Source of the DNA: Coriobacteriaceae bacterium
GTDB taxonomy: Bacteria > Actinomycetota > Coriobacteriia > Coriobacteriales > UMGS124
Direction of reading: 5' to 3'
Assembly: GCA_019421015.1 (NCBI GenBank)
Contig: JAHZGC010000004.1
Coordinates: forward strand, 29,565 to 93,564
DNA: 64,000 nucleotides
Under the pieces are notes generated by a model that was not told where the DNA came from, ran no database searches, and saw only the letters and a program-made list of their open reading frames with translations. Below, one piece after another: positions 48,261 to 56,921 of this stretch (the first letter of the stretch is position 1; each line of letters opens with the position of its first letter). The position numbers were made by a program, and so were the translations under genes.

Positions 48261-49697
48261 GTGGACGCGTTGCTGCACGTTGTACAGACCATCAACTCGT
48301 ATTTGTCAGACTATGTGCTGATCATCCTGCTCATCGGAGCGGGCCTGTTCTTCAGCATCCGCACCCGCTTTGTGCAGGTGCGCTGCTTCGGCGAGGGCGT
48401 GCGCCGCATGTTCGGCGGCTTCTCGCTCAAGGGCAAAAAGCAGGCGGGCGGCATGAGCTCGTTCCAGGCGCTCGCCACGGCCGTGGCCGCCCAGGTGGGC
48501 ACCGGCAACATCGTGGGCGCCTGCGGGGCGATCCTTGTGGGCGGCCCCGGCGCCATCCTCTGGATGTGGCTCATCGCCTTCTTCGGCATGGCCACCAACT
48601 ACGCCGAGGCGGTGCTTGCCCAGACGACCCGCGTGGTCGACGCCGACGGGCGCGTGCACGGCGGCCCGGTCTACTACATCAAGGAGGCCTTCAAGGGCAG
48701 GTTCGGCACCTTCCTCGCCGGCTTCTTTGGGGTGGCGATCATCCTTGCCCTGGGCTTCATGGGCTGCATGGTGCAGTCCAACTCCATCGCCTCCACCTGC
48801 AACACGGCCTTCGGCATCCCGCTGTGGGTCATGGGCGCCCTTGTGGTGGTGGCTGCAGGCCTCGTGTTCTTCGGCGGCACGAGCCGCATCGCCGCGGTGA
48901 CCGAGAAGGTCGTGCCCTTCATGGCCCTCATCTACCTGGTGGGCGGCGTGATCGTGCTCGCGGCCCACGCCGCGCAGGTGCCCGAAGCCGTTGCCCTGAT
49001 CTTCCAGTGCGCCTTTAACCCCCAGGCCGGCGTGGGCGGCGTGACCTTTGGCATCTTTGCCGCCATCAGCCAGGGCGCCAAGCGCGGCCTGTTCTCCAAC
49101 GAGGCCGGCATGGGCTCCACGCCCCACGCTCACGCCCTGGCCAACGTGAAGAACCCCCACGAGCAGGGCACCGTCGCCATGCTCGGCGTGTTCATCGACA
49201 CCTTTGTGGTCGTGACCATCACCGCGCTCGTGGTTATCACCATGCTCTACACCGGCGACGGAGCGCTGGCCCAGGGTGCCTACGAGGGCATCGACAAGAC
49301 CAACATGGCCCAGCTCGCCTTCTCGGGTGTGATGGGCGAGGGGCTTGGCGGGGCGTTCGTGGCCGTGTGCCTGCTGTTCTTTGCCTTCTCCACAATCATT
49401 AGCTGGAACCTGTTCGCCAAGATCAACGTGGAGCGCCTCTTTGGCAAGAAGGCCGTGCCCGTGTTCTGCGCGCTTGCCCTGGCCCTGATCTTTACGGGCT
49501 CCCTGCTCTCCAACGACCTGGTGTGGGAGCTGGCCGACATGTTCAACCAACTCATGGTGCTGCCCAACGTGCTGGCGCTGGTGGCGCTCTCGGGCACCGT
49601 GGTGGCCTGCGTGGAGGCCTACGCCGGCAAGTGCGGCGACGGCGAGCCCGAGGACGGGGAGCCGGAGGTCTCGGCCCGCGGGGCGCTGCTCGACTAA
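48261..49697 (+). CDS. Na+:alanine/glycine symporter (AgcS)
   Basis: A 478-aa membrane transporter of the AGCS family with about eleven helices. The family motif NEAGMGSTPHAHA lies near residue 280 and GTGNIVGACGAI near 80. It imports glycine or alanine with sodium. The upstream glycine riboswitch supports glycine as substrate. GTG 48261 has AGGGAGG 6 bp upstream. An acidic tail ends the protein and a strong terminator follows. Confidence 0.93.
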   Translation: MDALLHVVQTINSYLSDYVLIILLIGAGLFFSIRTRFVQVRCFGEGVRRMFGGFSLKGKKQAGGMSSFQALATAVAAQVGTGNIVGACGAILVGGPGAILWMWLIAFFGMATNYAEAVLAQTTRVVDADGRVHGGPVYYIKEAFKGRFGTFLAGFFGVAIILALGFMGCMVQSNSIASTCNTAFGIPLWVMGALVVVAAGLVFFGGTSRIAAVTEKVVPFMALIYLVGGVIVLAAHAAQVPEAVALIFQCAFNPQAGVGGVTFGIFAAISQGAKRGLFSNEAGMGSTPHAHALANVKNPHEQGTVAMLGVFIDTFVVVTITALVVITMLYTGDGALAQGAYEGIDKTNMAQLAFSGVMGEGLGGAFVAVCLLFFAFSTIISWNLFAKINVERLFGKKAVPVFCALALALIFTGSLLSNDLVWELADMFNQLMVLPNVLALVALSGTVVACVEAYAGKCGDGEPEDGEPEVSARGALLD

Positions 49698-49732
49698 CGC
49701 GCGCAACCATCCGTCGCATCGTGCTTGTGGCC

Positions 49733-49775
49733 GGCCCGGCCCCGGGGGAGAGGTCCCGGGGCCGGGCCGCTTTTT
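49733..49775 (+). terminator. Rho-independent terminator after the symporter
   Basis: GGCCCGGCCCCGGG and CCCGGGGCCGGGCC form a 14-bp perfect stem, followed by GCTTTTT. Confidence 0.9.
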
Positions 49776-49843
49776 GTCACGGGGCGTCCACCGCTGCGCG
49801 GGGGCCTCTAGGAGGCCCGCTGCGTGCGGCTGTGTACGCTTAT

Positions 49844-49880
49844 GTGTATAGTGTATATAGTGAACATATACACTATACAC
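49844..49880. promoter_or_regulatory. 37-bp operator/promoter of the GntR-ABC operon
   Basis: GTGTATAGTGTATAT and its exact complement ATATACACTATACAC flank AGTGAAC. The element is 130 bp before the GntR gene and is far more AT-rich than its surroundings. It is the likely GntR (YtrA-type) operator overlapping the promoter. The rest of the 312-bp gap 49698-50009 holds only the symporter terminator. Confidence 0.75.
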
Positions 49881-50009
49881 GACCATCCACCCACCTCTAT
49901 ACTGCATCCCATGCTGAGCATGGCCGCATTGCCCGGGGACGCCTGGCGATGCGGCGCGGGGCCGTCGGGACGCCGCGACCCCGGCACGTCATCGAAAGAG
50001 GACCGGTTA

Positions 50010-50390
50010 GTGGACATCATCATCTCCAATGCAAGCCGCAAGCCCATCTACGAGCAGATCACCTCGCAGGTCAAGGAGCTCATCCTTGCGGGCGATCTCA
50101 AACCCGGCGACCAGCTGCCGTCTATCCGCGCCTTGGCGGCCGACCTGGCCATCAGCGCCATCACCACCAAGCGCGCCTACGCCGACCTCGAGGCCGCCGG
50201 CTTCATCGAGACCGTGCAGGGAAAGGGCAGCTTTGTGGCCGGCGGCAACCTGGACCTGCTGCGCGAGGAGCGCCTGCGCAAGGCCGAGTCGCTGCTGCGC
50301 CAGGCCGTGGACGAGGCCCGGGCCTGCGGGGTGACAGACGGCGAGCTGATGGAGATGCTCGAACTCATGTTAGGAAGCGACGACCTATGA
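50010..50390 (+). CDS. GntR-family regulator, YtrA type
   Basis: A 126-aa protein: winged HTH (YEQITSQVKELILAGDLKPGDQLPSIRALAADLAIS) at residues 13-70, then a short dimerisation tail, without a ligand domain. YtrA-type regulators repress linked ABC exporter genes. GTG 50010 follows AAAGAGG. The ATPase gene starts within its stop codon (ATGA), so the three genes form one operon under the 49844 operator. Confidence 0.88.
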   Translation: MDIIISNASRKPIYEQITSQVKELILAGDLKPGDQLPSIRALAADLAISAITTKRAYADLEAAGFIETVQGKGSFVAGGNLDLLREERLRKAESLLRQAVDEARACGVTDGELMEMLELMLGSDDL

Positions 50391-51274
50391 GCGACCTGCT
50401 TCGCATCCAAGGGCTCTGCAAGCGCTACGGCGACTTCTCGCTGAGCGACGTGAGCCTGTCCGTTCCCGAGGGCTCGGTGGTTGGCCTCGTGGGATCCAAC
50501 GGCGCCGGCAAGACCACCACCATCAAGGCCGCCCTCGGACTGGTGTACGCGGATTCCGGCACCATCGACCTGCTGGGATGCCCGGTCACCCGCAACGACG
50601 CCGCCGCTGCGGCCCGGGCGCGCCAAGGGGTGGGCATCGTCTTTGACACCTGTCCGTTTCCGCAGCTCTACACCGTGCGCGACGTTCAGGCCGTCATGCG
50701 CGCGACCTATGTTGGCTGGGACGACGACGCCTTTGAGCGTCATATCGAGGCGTTCGGCCTTACGCCCGAGAAGAAGGTCGGCAAGCTTTCGCGCGGCATG
50801 GGCATGAAGCTCTCTCTGGCCTGCGCCCTGTCGCACGCCGCGCGGCTGCTCGCGCTCGACGAGGCGACCGCAGGCCTCGACCCCCTGGCGCGCGAGGAGG
50901 TGCTGGGCATGCTGCGCCGCTACCTCGCCCACGAGGACCGCGGCATCCTCATGTCGACCCACATCACGACCGACCTGGAGTCCATCGCCGACTACGTGGT
51001 CTGCATCGACGGGGGGCGCGTGGTCTTCTCGATGGAGAAGGACCGTATAACCGAGGAGGCGGGCGTGGCCCGCTGCCGCTCCAGCCAGTTCGAGTCGATT
51101 GCGGAAAGCGGGTTTTTTGCCGCGGGCGAGCTGCGGTTTGCGCGCGGGCCCTATGGGGTCGACGTGCTGGTCCCCGATCGGGCGTCGTTTGAGCGGGAGT
51201 TCCCCTCGGTCGCGCTCGACCCGGCGACTATCGATAGCTATATGGCCTTGTCCGTCAAGGGGGAGAAGCGATGA
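50387..51274 (+). CDS. ABC exporter ATPase
   Basis: A 295-aa ATPase. Walker A is GSNGAGKTT (about residues 37-45), the signature is degenerate LSRGMGMK, Walker B LLALDEATAGLD, and H-loop STHITTD. The Q-loop region contains FDTCPFPQLYTV. About 70 C-terminal residues follow the ATPase core, as in YtrB/BcrA-like exporters. It pairs with the membrane protein encoded immediately downstream (ATGA overlap). Probable role: drug or antimicrobial export or envelope stress. Confidence 0.9.
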   Translation: MSDLLRIQGLCKRYGDFSLSDVSLSVPEGSVVGLVGSNGAGKTTTIKAALGLVYADSGTIDLLGCPVTRNDAAAAARARQGVGIVFDTCPFPQLYTVRDVQAVMRATYVGWDDDAFERHIEAFGLTPEKKVGKLSRGMGMKLSLACALSHAARLLALDEATAGLDPLAREEVLGMLRRYLAHEDRGILMSTHITTDLESIADYVVCIDGGRVVFSMEKDRITEEAGVARCRSSQFESIAESGFFAAGELRFARGPYGVDVLVPDRASFEREFPSVALDPATIDSYMALSVKGEKR

Positions 51275-51969
51275 TTGCAGCCTTTAAGAGCGACCTGGTC
51301 TGGATGCGCGGCATGCTGGGGCAGACGCTGGTCCTGCTGGTGTTCTTTGGCTTCGTGTGCACGGTGTTCTCGGACTCGGCGGTGCTGCTCGTGCCCTTGG
51401 CGACGGCCGCGCTGCCCTTTTCGGCCATGTCGAACCTCTTTGCCGTCGACGAGCAGAACGGCTGGCAGGCGTTCAAGCTCGCGCTGCCCATCTCGCGCGA
51501 CCAGGCGGTGGCCGGCCGCGCGCTCACCGGCCTGGTGACCACCGTGGGGGCGCTCGCGCTGGGTCTGCTCGCCTATGCGTGCGCCCGGCTGTTCTCCTCC
51601 CGGGCTTTTGGCACGGCAGAGGAGGAGACCGTGGTTGTGCTGACCATGGGGGCGGCGGCCTGCGCCGTGACGCTGCTGATGCTGGGGACGCTCCTGGTGG
51701 TCAATGCCCGCTTTGGCTTTACCAAGGCGGTGCGCTACCTGCCGTTTGCCCTGGTGCTCGTGGCGTTTGTCGGCTCCTATGCGGTGTCGGCGCTTTCGAA
51801 GGGCGGTATGGAGGGTTGGATCGCCTCGCTTAACGCGTGGTTTGCTGCGATGGTTGCGAACCCGGGCGTCCTGGCGGGCTCCGTGGCCGCGGCGCTGTTG
51901 GGCTGCCTGGTCGCGTACGGCCTGCTCTGCCTTGCGGCCGCCCGGGTCTATCGTGCCCGGGAGTTCTAG
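51271..51969 (+). CDS. ABC-2 type exporter permease
   Basis: A 232-aa protein with six predicted membrane helices of the ABC-2 permease type (PF13346-like). NGWQAFKLALPISRDQAVAGRAL is a typical cytoplasmic segment near residue 65. It starts with ATG inside the stop of the ATPase gene and ends the GntR operon. The substrate is not evident. Confidence 0.85.
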   Translation: MIAAFKSDLVWMRGMLGQTLVLLVFFGFVCTVFSDSAVLLVPLATAALPFSAMSNLFAVDEQNGWQAFKLALPISRDQAVAGRALTGLVTTVGALALGLLAYACARLFSSRAFGTAEEETVVVLTMGAAACAVTLLMLGTLLVVNARFGFTKAVRYLPFALVLVAFVGSYAVSALSKGGMEGWIASLNAWFAAMVANPGVLAGSVAAALLGCLVAYGLLCLAAARVYRAREF

Positions 51970-52022
51970 CGAAAGGCCCGTGGGAGAGGGGTGCCGGGCT
52001 GGGGGTAGGGCGTGGCCGGAAT

Positions 52023-52160
52023 GCGCGCCAAAACCTGCGTCGCGTGTACGTTACCGGCGTCAAAACTGATGCCGCGTGTACGCCCGTGCGTCAAAAAAGC
52101 GCCCGCGTGTGCGCTGTCCTGACAGCTATGGCGCACACGCGGCGGAAGTTTTGGCGCGCG
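52023..52160. repeat. Four-copy intergenic motif array, core CAAAAC..CGCGTGTACG
   Basis: Forward copies have CAAAA at 52029, 52061 and 52092 and GTGTACG/GTGTGCG at 52044, 52076 and 52107, that is 31-32 bp apart. An inverted copy (CGCACACGCGGCGGAAGTTT) spans about 52131-52160. The gap lies between convergent genes. Confidence 0.7.
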
Positions 52161-52181
52161 TCGGACCGGGGGTAGGGGATC

Positions 52182-52700
52182 CTAGCCGCGAAACGGCGCC
52201 CCTTGCAGCGCGGCCTTGCTCGCGGCCACATAGGCCTCCACCTGCGCCGTCTCTTCGGGGGTGGGGGTGTGGACGATCTCGATGGGGTCGCCCAGGCGCA
52301 CGGTCCCGCCGCTCACCACCCGGGTAAAGACCCCCTCGTGAGGCATGATGCACTCGCCCATGGTGTGGTAGATGGCGCAGTGGGTATGGCATTCCTTGCC
52401 GATCTGGGTGAGTTCGAGCTCCACGCCGTCGCCGCAGCTGAAGCGCGTCCCCAGCGGGAGCGACTTGAGGTCGAACCCCTCCACCACGAGGTTCTCTCCG
52501 AAGGAGCCGTCGTCTACCTGGGCGCCGCGGGCCTTGAAGTCCTCGATGCTCTCGAAGGAGAGCAGGCTCACCTGGCGATGCCACTGGCCGGCGTGGGCGT
52601 CTCCGACGATGCCCCAGTCGGGTTTGAGCTCCACCGCCTCGTGGGGCAGCTTTTGGATGCCCTTGCGGTTGCTGGTGCATACGGCTTTGACGGTGCCCAT
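52182..52700 (-). CDS. MOSC-domain protein
   Basis: A 172-aa MOSC protein (molybdenum-cofactor sulfurase C-terminal fold). VGDAHAGQWHRQVSLLS and FGENLVVEG are the family blocks, and GKECHTHC carries the cysteines expected to handle sulfur or Moco. In anaerobes it often serves Moco or related cofactor delivery. ATG 52700 follows GAGAGGAA. No other Moco gene is in the window. The upstream gap has a GGTTA-TAG-TAACC palindrome. Confidence 0.85.
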   Translation of the reverse strand: MGTVKAVCTSNRKGIQKLPHEAVELKPDWGIVGDAHAGQWHRQVSLLSFESIEDFKARGAQVDDGSFGENLVVEGFDLKSLPLGTRFSCGDGVELELTQIGKECHTHCAIYHTMGECIMPHEGVFTRVVSGGTVRLGDPIEIVHTPTPEETAQVEAYVAASKAALQGAPFRG

Positions 52701-52762
52701 GGGCGGTTCCTCTCTCGATGGGTGTGGCGTGCGGCTGTGCCGCGTAGGGGACGGAGCCACCA

Positions 52763-52800
52763 TACTATAAAAACTATAGAATTACTAGGTTATAGTAACC
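52763..52800. promoter_or_regulatory. AT-rich dyads in the divergent promoter region of the MOSC gene
   Basis: TACTATA (52763) and TATAGTA (52791-52797) are inverted, with CTATAG between them. GGTTA-TAG-TAACC overlaps the right arm. The 314-bp gap 52701-53014 serves both the MOSC gene and the exported protein gene. No other feature is seen in it. Confidence 0.4.
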
Positions 52801-53014
52801 AGGCGTATGGTGTATGGAGGTCAGGCGCTCGTCCGGCTGACGGGCCGACGCTGCCTTTTTCCTTTTATGTGCTCGACGAAGTCGGTCTTCTGGTCTGATG
52901 CTTTGCGGGTATGAAGCCCACACGGTGCCGCACCTAACCTTGGCCACGCGTCCTCGAACGCACTGGCGGTACCGGACGAGGGGGCGCGGACCTGCATGAA
53001 AAGAGTGGTAGACC

Positions 53015-54568
53015 ATGGAAAAGACCCATACCAGGCATCCCGCTTTGGCATTCCTCGTCTCGTTGTCGGTGGCGGGCACCTGCCTTGCCGCGCCCGGCCT
53101 TGCTTTTGCCGCGCCGGCGGCCCCTGCGGCCGACCCAGCGCCGGAGGAAGCGTCGGCCGTCGATGAGGTCGCGGCCAGCGACGCCGCCGACAAGGCCGAT
53201 GCCGACAAGGTTGCCAAAGACGAGACAACCGAGCCTGCCGAGGGCACCGACGAGGCGGCCATCAGCAATCCCGCCCTCAAGGGAGCCCAGGAGGCCGCGG
53301 CCGACGCCGACAAGGTCGATACAGCCGAGCGTGCCGACGATAAGGCCGGCCGAGACACCAAGGACATCAAGGTCGACAGCGGGACGCTCTCCTTCGGGGA
53401 TGTCTCGGTCAAACTGCCCGACAGCTTCGTGTCGATGGAGTTCCCTGGCTCGATGGCCATCGCCGTGGCCCCCACCGGCGATATGAGCGTCATCGTCGCC
53501 GGACCCACCGCGGTCGGGGCGGATGCCGGGGAGGCGGCCACGCCCGAGCTGTTCGACTCGGTGGTCGCTGGTTTGGCCAAAGAGGCGGGCGTCGAGGCCC
53601 CGCAGGTGCAGGAGCTTTCTTTGGCTGACGGCACCGCGGCCTATGAGTACGTCTTTGACCTGGTAGACCCCGCGACCGGTGAGGCTGTGGCCTCCAACGA
53701 CGAGGTGTACCTGGTCTTTGTGCCCACGCAGGACTCCTTTGCCGTGGTGCAGGTGACGGTGGGGCCGCTGGTGGCCGATGTGGCCGGCGAGACCGTCGAC
53801 AGCATTCTCTCCTCGATCCAGGTAGGGGAGAAGGCCGCCGACACCGACGATGCCGCCGAGGTTACGGATGCCACCAAGGTCGCCGACGCCGACAACGCCG
53901 CCGATACTGCCAAGGCCGCCGATGCCGCCGACACCGCCCAGGACGCCGACACCGTAGAGCCTCAAGAGGCCGTCGACACGGCGGCCATCAGCGACGAGGC
54001 GCTCAAGGGTGCCCAGGAGGCCGCCGAAGACGCCGACGAGGCGGACGAGACCGAACGCGCCGACGAGGCGAAGGCCGACGAGCAGACCCCTGCCGCCGCC
54101 GACGCTGACGCCGACGAGCAGGCCCCTGCGGCCGCCGGTACCGAAGAGAGCTTCGGCGGCCTGGTCTTCCAGCTGCCCGAGGGATTCTCGGCGGCGGAGG
54201 GGTCTTCTGAGGAGCAGGCCGTGTGGGAGGACGCCGACGGCACCTTTGTGGTGCGCGTGACGCCGAACGTGGCCGAGGACGCCGCAGCCCTTACCCATGA
54301 GGACCTCGACATGCTGGCTTTTCAGCAGATGGCGGCGCTCGACGGCATGCCCATGGGCGGCGGCGTCTATGAGAACGACGGCGCGACGGTCTATGCCTAC
54401 GCGGTCGCCTTTGAGCGCGACGGCGAGGAGCTCATGGGCGTGCTGGGCTTTGTCCCTGTGGCCGACGGCTCTCTGAGCGTCCTGTCCTGCGCTTTCTCGC
54501 TGGCCGAGCTCGACACCTACACGCCGCTGTTCGAGTCTGTCATTGAGAGCGTGGGGTTGGCCGAGTAA
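53015..54568 (+). CDS. Exported protein with duplicated linker-domain units
   Basis: A 517-aa protein with a Sec signal (ALAFLVSLSVAGTCLAAPGLAFA) cleaved near residue 32. The mature part is two repeats. Each has an acidic Ala/Asp/Glu linker with AAIS(N/D)xALKGAQEAA, followed by a domain of about 150 residues beginning with F(G/Q) and LP(D/E)(S/G)F. The domains resemble the pair in the 59287-60489 protein. I recognise no catalytic motif. The linker is unusually acidic, as in surface proteins. There is no sorting signal or lipobox. A terminator follows. Confidence 0.7.
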   Translation: MEKTHTRHPALAFLVSLSVAGTCLAAPGLAFAAPAAPAADPAPEEASAVDEVAASDAADKADADKVAKDETTEPAEGTDEAAISNPALKGAQEAAADADKVDTAERADDKAGRDTKDIKVDSGTLSFGDVSVKLPDSFVSMEFPGSMAIAVAPTGDMSVIVAGPTAVGADAGEAATPELFDSVVAGLAKEAGVEAPQVQELSLADGTAAYEYVFDLVDPATGEAVASNDEVYLVFVPTQDSFAVVQVTVGPLVADVAGETVDSILSSIQVGEKAADTDDAAEVTDATKVADADNAADTAKAADAADTAQDADTVEPQEAVDTAAISDEALKGAQEAAEDADEADETERADEAKADEQTPAAADADADEQAPAAAGTEESFGGLVFQLPEGFSAAEGSSEEQAVWEDADGTFVVRVTPNVAEDAAALTHEDLDMLAFQQMAALDGMPMGGGVYENDGATVYAYAVAFERDGEELMGVLGFVPVADGSLSVLSCAFSLAELDTYTPLFESVIESVGLAE

Positions 54569-54652
54569 CGCGGGGCCGGCCGGAAGCTGCAGCCGTTCGA
54601 ACGACGTGACCGGCGGTGCGACGCAGCCCCTTATTGAGCACGGTTTTTCGAA

Positions 54653-54690
54653 GGGCCTGCCCCGGGCGTGACTGGGGCAGGCCCTTTGTT
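54653..54690 (+). terminator. Terminator after the exported repeat protein
   Basis: GGGCCTGCCC pairs with GGGCAGGCCC, followed by TTTGTTT; it lies near the convergent end of the next gene. Confidence 0.75.
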
Positions 54691-54714
54691 TGACGTGCCG
54701 TCTTTAGCGCCGCC

Positions 54715-55653
54715 CTATCGCCCCAACACCGCGCACACGGCGTCGAGCAGCATGATGGCGGCGTTTTGCACCACGCGGTTGGTGACCGAGCCGTCGTAGC
54801 GGTTGAGGGCCGAAAGCTCGGCGCGGATGTAGCGGGGGTGCCCCTCGGCGCCGGCCCCAAGGGCGGCCGCCAGGGATTGGGTGAGCGCCTGGGGCTCTTC
54901 GGCCACGATGTTCACCACGTCGGCCGCCAGGGGCTCTGTGGGTGCAAGGGGGGCGGTGGCGACCACGAGCACGAGGTCGGCCTCTCGCAGCGCCGGGCGC
55001 GCCTTTTCGTCGAGCAGGTCCACGAAGACCACGTTGGCCAGCTCGGTGGTGGCGCAGGCCACGTTCCACATGCGGCTCGCCACGTTGCGGGCGATGGGGT
55101 CGGTGGCCCCGATGAGGATGCGGTTGGCCTCGAGCACGTCGGCCGCTCGGGCCAAGGCCATGTGCGCCTCGCTGAACTCGGCGCTGGTGGTCTTGCCGCT
55201 CCACACGTGGCGCAGGCGGCCGATGGCGTCAAAGGTGTCTTGGAACGCGATGCCGTCGGCCATGAGGCCGACGTTGGACTGGAATTCGCGCACGGCCGCC
55301 TCGGTGTGGGGCCCGTACTCCCCGTCTACCTCGCCGCAGGAGAACCCCAGGACGTTGAGGGTCATCTGGAGGTGGCTCACGTCGGCGCCCCGGAAGTAGG
55401 GGAGGCGCAGGTAGAGCGTGCGATCGCCGAGCTCGTAGGTCTCATCGACCAGCTCGATCCAGGTGGCGTCGTCGACCTCGTCGCCGTGGGGCAGGCCGTA
55501 GCGGCTCCTGAACGTGCGCACGGCGCCCCGCGTCGAGGGGCCGAACGTGCACGTCTCCAGCTCGGAACGCTCGATGACGCAGCCGAGCTTTTGCAGGCGC
55601 GTCTGCACGTCCTCGACGGCGGCCCCCGACTGGCCGATTGCGATGGGCTTCAT
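54715..55653 (-). CDS. Peptidoglycan-binding-domain protein
   Basis: A 312-aa protein with two PG_binding_1 repeats: residues 1-65 (GQSGAAVEDVQTRLQKLGC) and about 75-145 (GADVSHLQMTLNVLGF, then GEYGPHTEAAVREFQ). A C-terminal domain of about 160 residues is of unknown type. Despite the binding repeats there is no signal peptide. It lies 20 bp after the polyprenyl synthase gene, on the same strand. The C-terminal part may be an enzyme of cell-wall or polyprenyl metabolism (inference). Confidence 0.75.
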   Translation of the reverse strand: MKPIAIGQSGAAVEDVQTRLQKLGCVIERSELETCTFGPSTRGAVRTFRSRYGLPHGDEVDDATWIELVDETYELGDRTLYLRLPYFRGADVSHLQMTLNVLGFSCGEVDGEYGPHTEAAVREFQSNVGLMADGIAFQDTFDAIGRLRHVWSGKTTSAEFSEAHMALARAADVLEANRILIGATDPIARNVASRMWNVACATTELANVVFVDLLDEKARPALREADLVLVVATAPLAPTEPLAADVVNIVAEEPQALTQSLAAALGAGAEGHPRYIRAELSALNRYDGSVTNRVVQNAAIMLLDAVCAVLGR

Positions 55654-55673
55654 GGCTGGTCTGCTCCTCCTTC

Positions 55674-56687
55674 TTACACCAGGCGGTGCACAAAGAAGTC
55701 GGCCATCGAGAACAGCAGGTCCTTGTAGGCCGGTTCGAGTTCGACGGACTCCAGGCGCTCCTTGGCGTTGCGCACGAGCTCCAGGGAGTAGTTGCGCACG
55801 TAGTCCAGCGAGCCGGCCTCGTCGAGCAGCTCCACGGCGCGGGCGAGCCGGTCGGGGTCGGCGGTGTGGGCGTCGAGGATGGCGCGCAGCTCGTCGGCCA
55901 CGGCGGGGTTTGCCAGGGCGTGGACCACGAGCATGGTGCGCTTGCCCTCGGTGATGTCGCTGCGGAAGTCCTTCTGCGTGGCCTCCTTCTTGCCGACGAG
56001 GTTCAGCAGGTCGTCCTGCAGCTGGAACGCCAGGCCGGTGTCCATGCCAAAGGCGCGCAGGGCCTCGATCTGCTCCTCGGTACCCCCGCCGATGAGGGCG
56101 CCGCAGGCAAGGGGGACCGCCACCGAGTAGTAGGCGGTCTTGTGGCGCGCCATCTCGAGATAGTCGTCGACCGAGATGTCCCAGCGGCCGTCGCGCACCC
56201 AGCCGATGTCGAGCGCCTGGCCCTCGATGGTGCGGGTGGTCATGGCCACGAGCTCGTTCAGCACGCGCACCTTCACGGCGTCGTCGAGGCGCGGGTCGGC
56301 CAAGACGCTGCCGGTCACCTGGGAGAGCGCCAGGTCGCCGTCGTTGATGGCCAGGCCGACGCCCTGGGTCAGGTGCAGGCAGGGCTCGCCGCGGCGCAGC
56401 TCCCCCTTGTCGGCGATGTCGTCGTGGATAAGGGCCGCGGTGTGGAAGTGCTCCACGGCCGCCGCGCAGCTCGCCGCCAGCGTGGGGTCCCCGCCCACGG
56501 CCGCGCAGCCGAGCGCGCACACGGCGGGACGGTGGCGCTTGCCGCCGTTGGCGGAGTAGCGGGCGAGGGGTTCGTAGAGGTAGCGCCTCATGTCGGCGTG
56601 GCTGCCGCGCCCCACGTAGTAGGAGGCGATGAGGTCGTCGATGCTCTGGTAGTTTTCGTCGAGATATGACACGAAGTCTGTGGCCAT
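55674..56687 (-). CDS. Polyprenyl (geranylgeranyl-type) diphosphate synthase
   Basis: A 337-aa trans-isoprenyl diphosphate synthase. The first Asp motif is HDDIADKGELRRGEP (around residues 89-103), and the second is QLQDDLLNL (around 230), where the usual fifth Asp is Asn. It extends allylic diphosphates with isopentenyl diphosphate for undecaprenyl or menaquinone side chains. The 337-aa length fits the long-chain group. The downstream gene is coupled at 20 bp. The tRNA-Leu gene lies 93 bp upstream on the same strand. Confidence 0.9.
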   Translation of the reverse strand: MATDFVSYLDENYQSIDDLIASYYVGRGSHADMRRYLYEPLARYSANGGKRHRPAVCALGCAAVGGDPTLAASCAAAVEHFHTAALIHDDIADKGELRRGEPCLHLTQGVGLAINDGDLALSQVTGSVLADPRLDDAVKVRVLNELVAMTTRTIEGQALDIGWVRDGRWDISVDDYLEMARHKTAYYSVAVPLACGALIGGGTEEQIEALRAFGMDTGLAFQLQDDLLNLVGKKEATQKDFRSDITEGKRTMLVVHALANPAVADELRAILDAHTADPDRLARAVELLDEAGSLDYVRNYSLELVRNAKERLESVELEPAYKDLLFSMADFFVHRLV

Positions 56688-56780
56688 GGTGCTCGCAGTT
56701 CCCGGTCGTCGGTACGGTCAGTCGAAACAAACCGCGCGGGACGGCGGACTAGAGCCGTGGCCCGCGCGGGGTGGTGTTGC

Positions 56781-56864
56781 TGGTAGGAGCGGCGGGACTC
56801 GAACCCGCAAGCCTTTCGGCGGGAGATTTTAAGTCACCTGCGTATGCCATTCCGCCACGCTCCC
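56781..56864 (-). tRNA. tRNA-Leu (TAA)
   Basis: 84 nt including encoded CCA. The acceptor stem GGGAGCG pairs with CGCTCC plus a G-T pair at the end. The anticodon loop reads CTTAAAA with TAA as anticodon. The long variable arm expected for leucine (TCTCCCGCCGAAAGGCTTGC) is present, with T-loop GGGTTCGAGTCCC. Confidence 0.95.
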
Positions 56865-56921
56865 GTGAATCCTGCTCACAATACCACAGGCAAGGCCCCG
56901 CACCGTCGCGAGTTACGCCGC

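Noticed and set aside
54715..56730. 671-aa fusion of polyprenyl synthase region with the peptidoglycan-binding protein
   Set aside because: The N-terminal half is an out-of-frame reading of the synthase gene; a separate ATG with ribosome site lies at 55653.
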